DNA from: Sporosarcina luteola
Lineage (GTDB): Bacteria > Bacillota > Bacilli > Bacillales_A > Planococcaceae
Direction of reading: 5' to 3'
Assembly: GCF_007991495.1 (NCBI RefSeq)
Contig: NZ_BJYL01000026.1
Coordinates: 30,787-94,786 of the forward strand
Length of the DNA: 64,000 bases
Positions 16,920-26,350 of this stretch are shown here, one piece after another (the stretch's first letter is position 1; every line of letters begins with the position of its first letter). The position numbers were made by a program, and so were the translations under genes. Under the pieces are notes generated by a model. It was given only the letters and a program-made list of their open reading frames with translations, had not been told where the DNA came from and ran no database searches.

Positions 16920-18392
16920 TTGCATATTACAAAAGTATTTTGGTATGCCGTCACTATATGTATTGCAATTGTGCTTTGGGGATTTCTTGCTCCCGACCAT
17001 TTAAACGCATTTACCACATCTGTGACCGATTTTATTTCCAATCAATTCGGTTGGTTTTACACGCTTGTTATCGTAGCGCTGATCAGTTTTTGTATATATA
17101 TGATGTTCTCACGTTTTGGTCATGTTAAGTTGGGAAAAGATGATGATGAGCCGGATTTCAGTTTGACTGCTTGGTTTGCGATGTTATTTAGTGCGGGTAT
17201 GGGTATCGGACTTATGTTTTTTACAACAGCAGAGACCATCTCCCATGCTTTCATTAAATCGCCAAACGGGGACCCGGGTTCAGAACAGGCGATTTTGGAA
17301 TCTCTTCAATACACTTCGTTACATTGGGGATTTCACGGTTGGGGATTATACGCTGTAGTCGCGCTGATCTTCGCTTATTTTAAATTCCGTGTCGGCGCTC
17401 CCGGTTTAATCAGCGCAACGCTTGAACCGTTATTTGGCAAAAAAATAATGCGTGGTTCAGTCGGACAACTAGTCGATACACTTGCTATTTTTGCAACAGT
17501 GGTCGGCGTAGCCTCCACACTTGGATTTGGCTCGGCTCAAATCAACAGTGGATTAACCTTTTTATTTAACGCGCCAAATGCTTTTTGGTTTCAACTGATC
17601 ATTTTAGTTGTAGCCACTGTCATTTTCATCGCATCTGCCTGGTCTGGTATTGGAAACGGCATCAAATATCTAAGTTCGATTAACTTGTGGCTCGTATTCG
17701 TACTTCTGCTCGGACTTTTTATCGTAGGGCCAACAATGTATATTACAAATATGTTTGTAACGACAATCGGTAATTATATAAGTAACTTTATTCAAATGAG
17801 TTTCGATTTAAAGCCAGTAAACGAAGCCCAGCGGGATTGGGTTAACGATTGGACCATCTTTTATTGGGCATGGTGGATATCATGGGCACCATTTGTTGGA
17901 ATGTTTATTGCACGTGTATCAAAGGGACGTACAATTAGACAATTTATAATTGGCGTATTAATCGCCCCTACCCTTGTGACATTCATTTTTTTCGCTGTTT
18001 TTGGTGGATCAGCATTGAATTTAGAACAACACGGCATTGCTCAACTATCAAGGTTGGCTACAGAAACAGTGACATTCGGCATGTATGAACATTATCCAAT
18101 TGGTATGATACTCTCATTTTTGACGATAGTTGTGATTGCGATATTTTTCATTACATCCGCCGATTCAGCCACATTCGTACTCGGTATGTTTAGTACAGGA
18201 GGTAAACTGAATCCATCAAACGTCGTGAAAATTGTCTGGGGACTACTTCTTTCTGCGATGGCTGCAATTGTTTTGTACTCCGGTGGGCTTGATGGTTTCC
18301 AAAATATGCTCATAATCGCAGCACTTCCTTTTTCCATTATTCTTATTCTTATGGTCGTATCGTTTTACAAAACAATCAAACGAACCGAGTGA
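16920..18392 (+). CDS. BCCT-family betaine/choline/carnitine transporter
   Basis: This is a 12-span symporter of the BCCT family (490 aa from TTG 16920). Diagnostic segments are GMGIGLMFFTTAE, the region LHWGFHGWGLYAVVAL, and the conserved WTIFYWAWWISWAPFVG followed by MFIARVSKGRTIRQF. BCCT proteins take up glycine betaine, choline or carnitine as osmoprotectants using Na+ or H+. GGGGGAG lies 5 bases before TTG 16920; the ATG at 16881 lacks a ribosome site. The 280 bp upstream holds no recognisable element. The next gene starts 39 bp downstream and may be cotranscribed. Substrate is unassigned. Confidence 0.9.
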   Translation: MHITKVFWYAVTICIAIVLWGFLAPDHLNAFTTSVTDFISNQFGWFYTLVIVALISFCIYMMFSRFGHVKLGKDDDEPDFSLTAWFAMLFSAGMGIGLMFFTTAETISHAFIKSPNGDPGSEQAILESLQYTSLHWGFHGWGLYAVVALIFAYFKFRVGAPGLISATLEPLFGKKIMRGSVGQLVDTLAIFATVVGVASTLGFGSAQINSGLTFLFNAPNAFWFQLIILVVATVIFIASAWSGIGNGIKYLSSINLWLVFVLLLGLFIVGPTMYITNMFVTTIGNYISNFIQMSFDLKPVNEAQRDWVNDWTIFYWAWWISWAPFVGMFIARVSKGRTIRQFIIGVLIAPTLVTFIFFAVFGGSALNLEQHGIAQLSRLATETVTFGMYEHYPIGMILSFLTIVVIAIFFITSADSATFVLGMFSTGGKLNPSNVVKIVWGLLLSAMAAIVLYSGGLDGFQNMLIIAALPFSIILILMVVSFYKTIKRTE

Positions 18393-18431
18393 TTGCGGAT
18401 CAACAATATTTACAACTAGGTGGGATGATAA

Positions 18432-19112
18432 ATGAAGTTAGTAAACGTTCGTAAAGGCCAATTTGTTTATTATCAAAACAAATTGCATAAAGTGTATTCT
18501 GTAAAGGCATTTTTTAAACAATCAATTCACCTCATTCGCCTGGAGGATTTTAAACAACAGCTTGCTATGGCGAAAGAAATTGATTTTTATAAGCCTAAAC
18601 ACTTAGACAGTTTTGTTCACAAACAGAAACGTTATACACTTAATAAAGACGTTAAGGCTAAAGTGGGCGATTACATTTTAGTGATCAATCCAAAACCTGA
18701 TTCGCTGGATCATCACTATCTCAACGCCATTGAAATCGTATCCTCGGTTGAAAGAAATGGCGTGATTAGTAATCAGTCAAACGGTATCAAACATCAGGAA
18801 TACTGGGTGATGGTGCCTGGACTTGAAGAAGGCGCGACGATTATAGACTTACAAGATCCGGATGCGAAAATGATTGAGGACCAGGAATCACAACAGGCAG
18901 AAGTCGATTTAGCAGAGAAATACACACCTAGCATCGGCGATATCTATCAAAAAAATGACAGTAATCCTATCTTGGAGGCAATGGTTGTTGCCATCCAAGG
19001 GGAAAATGTTTATTTAGGCAGCAATTTTATAGTGGATATGAACGAATTAACCGACAATGAAAAGTGGAGTTATATGCTAAATGTGAAGGATCAATATGAA
19101 GGCAGCTGGTAG
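18432..19112 (+). CDS. Uncharacterised 226-aa protein downstream of the BCCT gene
   Basis: I do not recognise a named family. The sequence is soluble, starts MKLVNVRKGQFVYYQNKLHK, and looks like two beta-rich, SH3- or KOW-like parts (KGQFVYY...KVYSVK near the N-terminus; SIGDIYQKNDSNPILEAMVV near residue 175) joined by an acidic linker. No signal peptide or membrane span is seen. It starts 39 bp after the BCCT transporter stop, behind AGGTGGGATGATAA, so it is probably in the same transcript and may relate to osmotic adaptation. That is context only. Confidence 0.65.
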   Translation: MKLVNVRKGQFVYYQNKLHKVYSVKAFFKQSIHLIRLEDFKQQLAMAKEIDFYKPKHLDSFVHKQKRYTLNKDVKAKVGDYILVINPKPDSLDHHYLNAIEIVSSVERNGVISNQSNGIKHQEYWVMVPGLEEGATIIDLQDPDAKMIEDQESQQAEVDLAEKYTPSIGDIYQKNDSNPILEAMVVAIQGENVYLGSNFIVDMNELTDNEKWSYMLNVKDQYEGSW

Positions 19113-19195
19113 TGAGTGGACGGCTGTTGGTTATATTTCGTAACAACAACGGGGGCAACCGCATACATTAGGGCAAAGGGGTTTCCTTGCAGACA

Positions 19196-19230
19196 ACCAC
19201 CCCCGCCAACAAGGGAGTCGCGGGGGTGGT
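19196..19230. terminator. GC-rich hairpin between convergent genes
   Basis: ACCACCCCCGC (19196-19206) pairs perfectly with GCGGGGGTGGT (19220-19230). The T run is weak on both sides. It probably ends the cotX-like gene, the upstream gene, or both. Confidence 0.65.
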
Positions 19231-19258
19231 CAATCTTATTGAGCTTTTTCTCTCGGCC

Positions 19259-19732
19259 TTACAGGATGTCCAATTGGACGATTAACGCCAAGAGGATTTG
19301 TAGCAATAGCTGCAAGGAAATCGCTACGTCTGTATCTTCAGTTGTCACCTCGACATCACGGGAGTTGACGATAATTAGTCTTTGACGGTTGGTCTGTCGG
19401 ATTTGAGCTCGTTCCAGTAGTTCCGTTGTTACTCGCTCTGCTCTTGCACCATCAGCTATCGAGATATTGACAACGATTGCGATGGCCACTTGGAGTGCTG
19501 CTTGCAAGGACGCGGCAATTTGCGTATCAGTCGTGTGAACCGTGATATTGCAGGAGTCACGGATGACGATCAGTTCGCTAGAAAGCTGATCAATATCAGA
19601 GTTGACTTGTGCTGCTGCATCCGATTTTTCAGCTTCTTTTCGACAAGGAGCCATCGGGTGTGTTGCAGTTGGATTTAAGGCAGACCATCTACCTTGTTGA
19701 CCTTGTTGACGTGCATAATAATTATAGCCCAT
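19259..19732 (-). CDS. Spore coat protein, CotX/CotV domain
   Basis: The 157-aa protein has two copies of the CotX/CotV coat domain: CNITVHTTDTQIAASLQAA with a hydrophobic run (about 62-95), and VEVTTEDTDVAISLQLLLQ with a hydrophobic run (about 125-155). In B. subtilis CotX belongs to the insoluble fraction of the outer coat/crust, made late in the mother cell under SigK and GerE. The N-terminal third is polar and rich in Q, N and A. ATG at 19732 follows a GAGGGGGG-type site. A second coat-like gene lies 60 bp upstream on the same strand. No clear SigK promoter was identified. Confidence 0.85.
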   Translation of the reverse strand: MGYNYYARQQGQQGRWSALNPTATHPMAPCRKEAEKSDAAAQVNSDIDQLSSELIVIRDSCNITVHTTDTQIAASLQAALQVAIAIVVNISIADGARAERVTTELLERAQIRQTNRQRLIIVNSRDVEVTTEDTDVAISLQLLLQILLALIVQLDIL

Positions 19733-19792
19733 TTTTTCTTCCCCCCTCTCTCTTCCTATTACATGTATCGAAAAGATCTTGAGTTGGACAAA

Positions 19793-20113
19793 CTATCTAT
19801 TGGGTCCGTACTTTTTTATTTCTTTCATTTTTTTCTTCTGAATGATGGCATCCCGTAAAGGATGTGCCGCCTGTCCAACTGTTTTTTCTGCTGAATCTGT
19901 GACTTTGTAAACGGCTTTCGATTCCAGAAATCCATCTACTTGAGCTTTTAATTGTTCCACTGTCTGTTTCAAACTCTCCCGCTGTTCTTCGCTTAAACGC
20001 TCCTTTGCTTGCTGGACATCAACGTTGTTTTTTGTAAATAAATCAGATACAAACAGCTCCATTAACTGGCTTGAAAGTCCGTTCAATTGTTCTCGGCTCA
20101 TCTTCTCCTCCAC
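19793..20113 (-). CDS. CotW-like spore coat protein
   Basis: The protein has 106 aa, is highly charged and mostly helical, and starts at GTG 20113 behind a near-perfect AAAGGAGGTGA. The segment LFVSDLFTKNNVDVQQAKERLSEEQRESLKQ resembles B. subtilis CotW in pattern, and the C-terminus is basic (KKKMKEIKKYG). In B. subtilis cotW is next to cotX in the cotVWXYZ cluster, which fits its position before the CotX-like gene. The assignment rests on context and a short remembered similarity. If not CotW, it is still a likely sporulation protein. Confidence 0.55.
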   Translation of the reverse strand: MEEKMSREQLNGLSSQLMELFVSDLFTKNNVDVQQAKERLSEEQRESLKQTVEQLKAQVDGFLESKAVYKVTDSAEKTVGQAAHPLRDAIIQKKKMKEIKKYGPNR

Positions 20114-20327
20114 TCAAATCACCTCCTTTGGCACTTACAAATATGTATACTCGCAACGAAGTACATTTGGCCGGGCCTCTATGCATGCAGATTGAAATTA
20201 TGGAGAAAGACATCTCGTGCGGTTGCACCAAATTTTACAACATGATAAAGTTAATTGATCGGTCAATCAAATAACTGCTCAATCAAACAATATATATAGA
20301 ATCTTAATATAGAGAGGGAAATGAAAC

Positions 20328-21014
20328 TTGAACAACGAAACAGTAATAGGTTTGTCTAGAAGCGATAAAGTGATTATCATTGTTTTTCCTCCAATTATTG
20401 GAGCGTTAATTGGATGGTTTATACCAACGATTGCCGGATGGCTTATCAAGATTCCATTTATTCCCCTAGAGAAGCTTTTTCAATGGTTGGCGTCATTAGA
20501 TGGCTTTTTGGTATCAATTATTGGACTGGCTATAGGAGTAATTGCAGGCATACTTTTTACGATGTATGCTTTTGCTGAAACGCTAAAAGTGACTGTTTCT
20601 GATTTTAATGTAAAATTGCTAATTAAAGACAGAGTTGAAATTTTTGAGAAAAAAGATGTTGCCACCGTTTTCATGAGAGCCAAGCAACTTATTATACTTG
20701 GGCTAGATGGGATGGAGCTTTACCGAGCGGAATGCGAATCAAAAAAAGAGGTTGTTGAAGAAGCTTTCACGCACCATGGCTATTCATGGTCGAACAAAGA
20801 TCCTTTTGAAAACCAGTATTACAGGTGGGTAGATGATCATCCAGACTTTACAGCACATATTAATACCCTATTGTCTGTGAGGGAACGTGCTTTGAAGAAA
20901 GGGGAGTCCGATGAAGCTGAAGTGTTGCGAAGAGATTTGACTCATTTAGGAATAGTTATTCATGATAAAGATGAAAGACAGTATGTACGCATGGTAAGAG
21001 GTGATGATAAATGA
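20328..21014 (+). CDS. YqeB-like membrane protein
   Basis: The 228-aa protein opens with IGLSRSDKVIIIVFPPIIG. It has two hydrophobic spans (about 15-40 and 58-82), then a soluble C-terminal domain rich in charged helices (KKEVVEEAFTHHGYSW, HINTLLSVRERALKKGESDE). It resembles the uncharacterised B. subtilis YqeB family. TTG 20328 follows AGAGAGGG; no in-frame ATG fits. It overlaps the next gene, a TetR regulator, by 4 bp (ATGA), so the two are translated together and probably functionally linked. Function unknown. Confidence 0.6.
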   Translation: MNNETVIGLSRSDKVIIIVFPPIIGALIGWFIPTIAGWLIKIPFIPLEKLFQWLASLDGFLVSIIGLAIGVIAGILFTMYAFAETLKVTVSDFNVKLLIKDRVEIFEKKDVATVFMRAKQLIILGLDGMELYRAECESKKEVVEEAFTHHGYSWSNKDPFENQYYRWVDDHPDFTAHINTLLSVRERALKKGESDEAEVLRRDLTHLGIVIHDKDERQYVRMVRGDDK

Positions 21015-21619
21015 ACCTGGGAAAACAACAATCATTTATCTCTGAAGCAAGAAGGGATCAAATAATCGAAGCGACCATCCAAACATTAGACGAGATTGGT
21101 TACGTCAAGGCAAGTCTTGCACAAATCGCAAAAAGAGCGGGAATTAGCACTGCGCTTATTTCGTATCATTTCACAGATAAGCAGGATCTAATGAATCATT
21201 TATTAATGAATTTATTAGAAAGAACAAATGCATATATATTGGGACAGGTTTATCGTGAAAATGGAACACAAGAAAAGCTAGCTGCTTTCATCCAATCAAG
21301 TTTAGAATACCAAGATGCCCATCCAGCCCGTAATGCTGCGTTAGTTGAAATTATTTTTAATGCCCGCACGCCCGACAACACGCCTTATTATAAATTAGGT
21401 GACGATGATGAAAATATATTATTGGATGAACTCCAAAAAATCCTGCTGTCGGGTAGAAATGAGGGCGTATTCGCAGATTGTAATATAGACGTTGTGGCAA
21501 ATATGATCCAAGGAGCAGTCGGAGAGTATATGTTCAATCAGGCGTTGTCAAAGAAAGTTGATGTGAAAACTTACGCCACTGAACTTATACGTATTGTGAA
21601 TAAAGCATTAAAGGCCTAA
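21011..21619 (+). CDS. TetR-family transcriptional regulator
   Basis: The 202-aa protein has an N-terminal TetR helix-turn-helix (RDQIIEATIQTLDEIGYVKASLAQIAKRAGISTALISYHFTDK, given here as the visible span 16-58) and an all-helical ligand domain. TetR proteins repress nearby genes until a small ligand binds. It is coupled to the YqeB-like gene by an ATGA overlap, so it probably controls that pair. It is followed by a strong terminator. Confidence 0.9.
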   Translation: MNLGKQQSFISEARRDQIIEATIQTLDEIGYVKASLAQIAKRAGISTALISYHFTDKQDLMNHLLMNLLERTNAYILGQVYRENGTQEKLAAFIQSSLEYQDAHPARNAALVEIIFNARTPDNTPYYKLGDDDENILLDELQKILLSGRNEGVFADCNIDVVANMIQGAVGEYMFNQALSKKVDVKTYATELIRIVNKALKA

Positions 21620-21655
21620 GCCTTGTGACTATGCACATTGAAGATATACAAAATG

Positions 21656-21694
21656 AAACCAGATGAAGGGAATCCTGCCTTCATCTGGTTTTTT
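21656..21694. terminator. Terminator after the TetR gene
   Basis: AAACCAGATGAAGG pairs with CCTTCATCTGGTTT, followed by TTTT. It lies between convergent genes. Confidence 0.9.
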
Positions 21695-21707
21695 CATAAA
21701 TTTGGTT

Positions 21708-23780
21708 TTATTGATGGTTTAAAACTTTTTCATCTGCAGGAACACCAAGCTTATCAAGTATGAAAGCATAGCTTTCCGCAGCTTCTTTCAGGTGATTGAA
21801 ACGGCCTGACTTACCGAAATGGCCGGCGCCCATGTTTGTTTTCATAACAAGCGTGTTGTTATCTGTTTTAACCGCCCTCAAGCGTGCAACCCATTTGGCG
21901 GGCTCAAAGTACCCGACGCGGGGATCGTTAATGCCTGTTGTAATATACATATGCGGATAGTCTTTCGCCTCTACATTGTCGTAAGGGCTGTATGATTTCA
22001 TATAGAAGTAGTCTTCTTGCTTTCTTGGATCGCCCCACTCATCCCACTCCAAGGTCGTAAGAGGAATAGATGTATCGAGCATTGTCGTTACAACATCGAC
22101 GAACGGCACTGCCGGAACAATGACTTTGAACAAGTCTCCGGCCATATTGGCTACTGCGCCAACGAGCAAGCCTCCCGCACTGCCGCCTCGTGCAGCCATT
22201 TTGGTCGGCGATGTATAATTTTGGTCAATGAGATGCTTTGCAGCGGCGATGAAATCCGTAAACGTATTCCGCTTATTTTGCATCTTACCGTCTTCATACC
22301 AACCTCGCCCCATTTCGGATCCTCCGCGCACTTGTGCGGTAACAAAAACAATCCCTTTTTCAAGCAGTGGTAGACGGTACGGGTCAAAACGCGGGTCGCT
22401 GTTTGAACCATACGATCCGTATCCATATAGAATTAGCGGCGCAGGCCCATTATCGAGCGCACCTTCAAGATAGACAGCGGTCATTGGCACTTTGACGCCA
22501 TCTTCGGCTGTCGCCCATAACTGCTCCTGGCGGAATTGGGAACGATCATATTCACCGCTGACAGGTGCAACTTGCAAGCATTGCTTCTCGCCAGTTTGCA
22601 GATTCAGTCCGAACGTTGTTTTCGGAGTGAGCAAAGACTCGTATTGAATTAATACTTCATTAGTATCATAGCTTTGCTCGGATAAAACCGCGACTGTGTA
22701 AAGAGGCTCATCCCAACTGATTTGTTGAAGTTCTCCATCATGTACTACCCAAATTTGCGTCAAACCGTTCTCCCGGCCAGCGATGAGCAGTTTGTCGCGG
22801 AATGGATACATTTCTTGAAGATAACGCTTTTCGTTGTACTCGACGACATTCACTCTGGAAGAGAGGTCATTGAGAGGGCACCGAAGAAGTTGGAAGTTAA
22901 GTGCCCCTTCGTTCGTTAAGATAAGCAGATCATCTTCCCAATGCTCGACGTCATATAAGATTCCGTCACGCCGTTCATCGACTAGTTGTAAAGGCGATAA
23001 CGGACTATCTGTGTCAATCATATGGATTTCGCTCGTTGTTTTCGAACTTGAATAGACAAAGATGAATTTCCCGCTTTGCGATTTACTAATAAATAATGTA
23101 AACGTATCGTCTTTTTCTTCAAAGATCAATTCGTCACTTTCCACGTCACTGCCTAAACGATGCCTCCATAATTGACATGGGCGTTGATGCTCATCAACAG
23201 TCGTGTAAAAAATAAAATCGCCGCACCGGCTCCACTCCATACTGCCATAGATATAGACATTCGGAACCCGATCGGACAGAAGTTCGCCCGTATTCAAATC
23301 CTTGATATAAATTGTATACCTATCTGTGCCATCGCGGTTTTCCAAATAGGCGAGACGACTATGATCAGTGCTCATATGTTGTACGGTTACACTTAAATAA
23401 TCGTCTTCCTCAGCCAATTCATTCAGGTCAAGGACAACTTCCTCCGTTGCATCTTGCAGAAGTGCCCGGCTAGCTGCTTGCTTACGTGCATAAATCGGAT
23501 ATTGTTTGTTTTTGTCCAAGCGGGAATAATAGAAGAACTGTCCATGCTGCACGGGCACTTTCATCTCTGAATCGGGAACACGGTCAACCATACTTTCATA
23601 AATCTGCTCAGTTTGCTCTTGCAATGGTCGCATGATTTCATCGTAATACCGATTTTCTTCCTCTAAATACTGGATGACTTCTGGGTTATCCCGATCCTTC
23701 AGCCAATAATAATCGTCTTCCCTCACATCGCCATGTAACTCGTGGGGATGAGGAATGCGTTTTGCTATGGGTAGTTTCAT
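21708..23780 (-). CDS. ptrB: Oligopeptidase B-like serine peptidase (S9 family)
   Basis: The protein has 690 aa, the usual oligopeptidase B length, with an N-terminal beta-propeller (from about 75) that limits access to short peptides and a C-terminal alpha/beta hydrolase domain. The nucleophile motif is GGSAGG (Ser near residue 534); the acid and His regions are GINDPRVGYFEPAKW and MGAGHFGKSGRF. The start KLPIAKRIPHPHELHGD and DDYYWLKDR are typical of the family. It cleaves peptides after basic residues in the cytosol. ATG at 23780 follows AAGGAGGAA. It stands alone between two terminated units. Confidence 0.9.
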   Translation of the reverse strand: MKLPIAKRIPHPHELHGDVREDDYYWLKDRDNPEVIQYLEEENRYYDEIMRPLQEQTEQIYESMVDRVPDSEMKVPVQHGQFFYYSRLDKNKQYPIYARKQAASRALLQDATEEVVLDLNELAEEDDYLSVTVQHMSTDHSRLAYLENRDGTDRYTIYIKDLNTGELLSDRVPNVYIYGSMEWSRCGDFIFYTTVDEHQRPCQLWRHRLGSDVESDELIFEEKDDTFTLFISKSQSGKFIFVYSSSKTTSEIHMIDTDSPLSPLQLVDERRDGILYDVEHWEDDLLILTNEGALNFQLLRCPLNDLSSRVNVVEYNEKRYLQEMYPFRDKLLIAGRENGLTQIWVVHDGELQQISWDEPLYTVAVLSEQSYDTNEVLIQYESLLTPKTTFGLNLQTGEKQCLQVAPVSGEYDRSQFRQEQLWATAEDGVKVPMTAVYLEGALDNGPAPLILYGYGSYGSNSDPRFDPYRLPLLEKGIVFVTAQVRGGSEMGRGWYEDGKMQNKRNTFTDFIAAAKHLIDQNYTSPTKMAARGGSAGGLLVGAVANMAGDLFKVIVPAVPFVDVVTTMLDTSIPLTTLEWDEWGDPRKQEDYFYMKSYSPYDNVEAKDYPHMYITTGINDPRVGYFEPAKWVARLRAVKTDNNTLVMKTNMGAGHFGKSGRFNHLKEAAESYAFILDKLGVPADEKVLNHQ

Positions 23781-23934
23781 TAAAATTCCTCCTTTTGTTA
23801 TATGTATTAGTTTCGTGACTTGATCCGCGAAATCCTCTTTTATGGTTTTCCTAATTGGATGTATATATTATGATGATTGTAGTACGCAGTATATAATTGG
23901 TAAAAACTATTTTCGAAGAAAAGGTGGACCTGAT

Positions 23935-24501
23935 ATGACAAATAGGAAAAAGGAATTATCGCAAGAACAATGCGAAGAATTACTCGATGTATTGAAAGCC
24001 CGCTTTGAGAAAAACATGCATCGCCACGAAGGGCTTGAATGGGCTGAAATTCAGAAGAAGCTGGAGTTAAATGCTGAAAAAATGTGGTCGCTTAATGAAA
24101 TGGAAAGAACTGAAGGCGAGCCGGACGTTGTTGGTTATGACGAAAAGAAGGACGAGTACATTTTTTATGATTGTTCAGCAGAAAGTCCTAACGGTCGCAG
24201 AAGTATTTGTTACGACCATGAAGCACTGGAGAAAAGGAAGAAAAATAAACCGGAGAATAGTGCAATGGGAATGGCGGCTGACATGGGCATTGAACTTCTA
24301 ACAGAGGAACAATACTGGAAGTTGCAGCAGCTAGAAAATTTCGATATGAAAACATCCAGCTGGGTCCAGACTCCTGCTCATATACGGAAACTCGGCGGAG
24401 CGATTTTCTGTGATCGGCGTTACGACACCGTCTTCATGTACCATAATGGCGCGGATTCATATTATGCAGCCAGGGGTTTCCGCGGCTCTCTAACCATCTG
24501 A
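23935..24501 (+). CDS. DUF4256 family protein
   Basis: The 188-aa soluble protein from ATG 23935 follows AAGGTGG. It shows the DUF4256 pattern: EWAEIQKKLE near residue 33, MERTEGEPDVVGYDEKKDEY, YDCSAESPNGRRSICYD, and a C-terminal ARGFRGSL. The family is widespread in Firmicutes and some other bacteria but has no known function. The longer reading from 23842 has no ribosome site. It is followed by a terminator and stands alone. Confidence 0.85.
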   Translation: MTNRKKELSQEQCEELLDVLKARFEKNMHRHEGLEWAEIQKKLELNAEKMWSLNEMERTEGEPDVVGYDEKKDEYIFYDCSAESPNGRRSICYDHEALEKRKKNKPENSAMGMAADMGIELLTEEQYWKLQQLENFDMKTSSWVQTPAHIRKLGGAIFCDRRYDTVFMYHNGADSYYAARGFRGSLTI

Positions 24502-24546
24502 GTGCAAAGATTTTCGTGAAATGTTTACTAAGACCATATAAAAGGG

Positions 24547-24580
24547 AAGAACAAGGCCATAAAGGCCTTTGTTCTTTTTT
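24547..24580 (+). terminator. Terminator after the DUF4256 gene
   Basis: AGAACAAGGCC pairs with GGCCTTTGTTCT followed by TTTTT. Confidence 0.88.
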
Positions 24581-24728
24581 ATTTTCTTGATTTATTTTTG
24601 TGTGTTGTGCAATGTGCACAAACGATTGTTCAAATGGGCTGTTGATGGATAAATCATTATGCACAGTATATAGTCAATGCTTGTACATTTTGTTTAATAG
24701 ACATAAAGACGTTTTAAATAAAGCTATG

Positions 24729-24774
24729 TATAATCAATATTGTTCACAATGAAACCGTTTTGGGGAATCAAAAC
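24729..24774 (+). promoter_or_regulatory. Promoter/operator region of the allantoin permease
   Basis: A TATAAT box (24729-24734) has only a weak -35. Just downstream are ATTGT-TC-ACAAT (24739-24750), a catabolite-response-like TGAAACCGTTTTGG (24750-24763; matches the CcpA cre pattern except the last two bases), and GTTTTG-N6-CAAAAC (24757-24774). Sites overlapping the start of transcription would suit repression. The rest of the 370-bp gap holds only the upstream terminator. Confidence 0.4.
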
Positions 24775-24869
24775 AAACGACAATCTAACTATTTTCTACA
24801 GTAGTAAAAATGTTAGTATTGGGCAAAATAAATACATCTACAATTAAGATACCGGAAGGGGTATAGAAA

Positions 24870-26267
24870 ATGTCAGCATTGAATGATGGTGTAGATACAA
24901 AAGCAGTTCAGCTTGAACACACCACAAAAATGGATGAATCACTGCATCCAAAATCCGACAAGGATCGGACGGTCAACCCAAGGCACTACATTTTTATGTG
25001 GATGGGTGACGGGGTTAACTTAGGAAACATGACGTTAGGGGCCAGCGTAATTGTTGCAGGTATTGCGACATTGAATGTCTATCAAACAATTCTCGCAGCC
25101 TTGATTTCAATCGGGATTATTTCAACTGTTTTCGCGTTAAATGATCGCCTTGGCTATAGAGAAGGTGTGCCTTACGTTGTTCAACTTAGAATGTCATTTG
25201 GTACAAAAGGAACAGTCATTTCATCCTTATTACGCGGTATACCTGCCATCGTCTGGTATGGGGTTCAAAGTTGGATCGGTGGAACCGCCTTGAATGAAAT
25301 TGCAAAGATTGTTACGAATGGATCATTTAATAATGTTGTTATATGTTTCATAGCACTTCAGTTAGTTCAGATAGTGCTTTCGTTATTCGGGTTCCATGCG
25401 GTTAAATGGGTAGAGACGGTTGCATCTGTTGTGTTCATGATCGCACTTATTTATGTTTTCGGTCTTCTTATGACATCGCATACAGCTGACATTGCCCAAA
25501 ACTGGGTAAATGTTAAAGGTTCATGGGGCTTACCGTTCTTCGGGCTCATCATGGTATTCTTGGGTAACTATGCTGGTATCTTCGTTAGTGCTGCAGACTA
25601 TTCCAGAGAGCTTAAAACGGGTATTAGTAATAAGAAGCGTGGAGCTTTATACTTTGTCCCGATTACAATTTCGTATGGTTTTGTTATTGTAATTGGAGCA
25701 ATGCTTGCAGCTGCAACAGGTGTAACAAATCCGGCACAAGCGCTTCCAATCATCCTGGATAATGACTATGTCTCTGTCTTTGTCTCTGTATTTATCGTCG
25801 TTGCGGTAATCGCGACAAATATGGTGGCAAACATCATTCCGCCAGTATATGTCATTACATTATTGACAAAACTGAAGTATAAAACTTCTGCAATCATAAC
25901 AGGATTGCTTGCTCTAGCTGCATTCCCTTGGTTGCTCGTTCAAGAGTCATCGGCAACTGGTTTGAATATGTTTATTCTCATCTATTCAGCATTTTTAGGA
26001 CCGGTTATTTCAATACTAATCGTCGAGTATTATATTTTAAGAAAACAAAGAGTAAATACTGCTGAATTGTACAACGATGAAGGGTCTTTCAAAGGATATA
26101 ATCCGGCAGGTTTACTTGCGATGTTTATCGGTGCAGCTGCAGCGTTTATAGAGGTTGAACTCGCTTGGATCATCGGAGTTGTAGTAGCAGGTACTGCATA
26201 CTACTTACTCTCGAAATATGCCTTTAAAGGTTCTAGCTTCAAAAAAGGAACAATTTTCGAGAAATAA
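24870..26267 (+). CDS. pucI: NCS1-family allantoin permease
   Basis: The protein has 465 aa and about 12 membrane spans. It matches NCS1 nucleobase/hydantoin symporters, with a cytoplasmic N-terminus, VNPRHYIFMWMGDGVNLGNM at the first span, GIPAIVWYGVQSWIGG in span 3, and GNYAGIFVSAADYSREL. It should import allantoin (or another hydantoin/purine) with H+ or Na+. Placement just before allB supports allantoin. ATG at 24870 follows GAAGGGG. A hairpin separates it from allB, which may have its own promoter. Substrate is inferred from context. Confidence 0.9.
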   Translation: MSALNDGVDTKAVQLEHTTKMDESLHPKSDKDRTVNPRHYIFMWMGDGVNLGNMTLGASVIVAGIATLNVYQTILAALISIGIISTVFALNDRLGYREGVPYVVQLRMSFGTKGTVISSLLRGIPAIVWYGVQSWIGGTALNEIAKIVTNGSFNNVVICFIALQLVQIVLSLFGFHAVKWVETVASVVFMIALIYVFGLLMTSHTADIAQNWVNVKGSWGLPFFGLIMVFLGNYAGIFVSAADYSRELKTGISNKKRGALYFVPITISYGFVIVIGAMLAAATGVTNPAQALPIILDNDYVSVFVSVFIVVAVIATNMVANIIPPVYVITLLTKLKYKTSAIITGLLALAAFPWLLVQESSATGLNMFILIYSAFLGPVISILIVEYYILRKQRVNTAELYNDEGSFKGYNPAGLLAMFIGAAAAFIEVELAWIIGVVVAGTAYYLLSKYAFKGSSFKKGTIFEK

Positions 26268-26280
26268 TTTTCTATTACGA

Positions 26281-26314
26281 TTACCTCATGATGATTTCTT
26301 CATGGGGTAATTTT
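26281..26314 (+). terminator. Terminator between the permease and allB
   Basis: TTACCTCATGA pairs with TCATGGGGTAA (one G-T pair) and is followed by TTTTC. Confidence 0.7.
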
Positions 26315-26350
26315 CATTAATGAATATGCACTGAAGAAATGGCGAAAACT

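Noticed and set aside
24645..24753. 35-codon frame before the allantoin permease
   Set aside because: No ribosome site, and it overlaps the promoter and palindromes.
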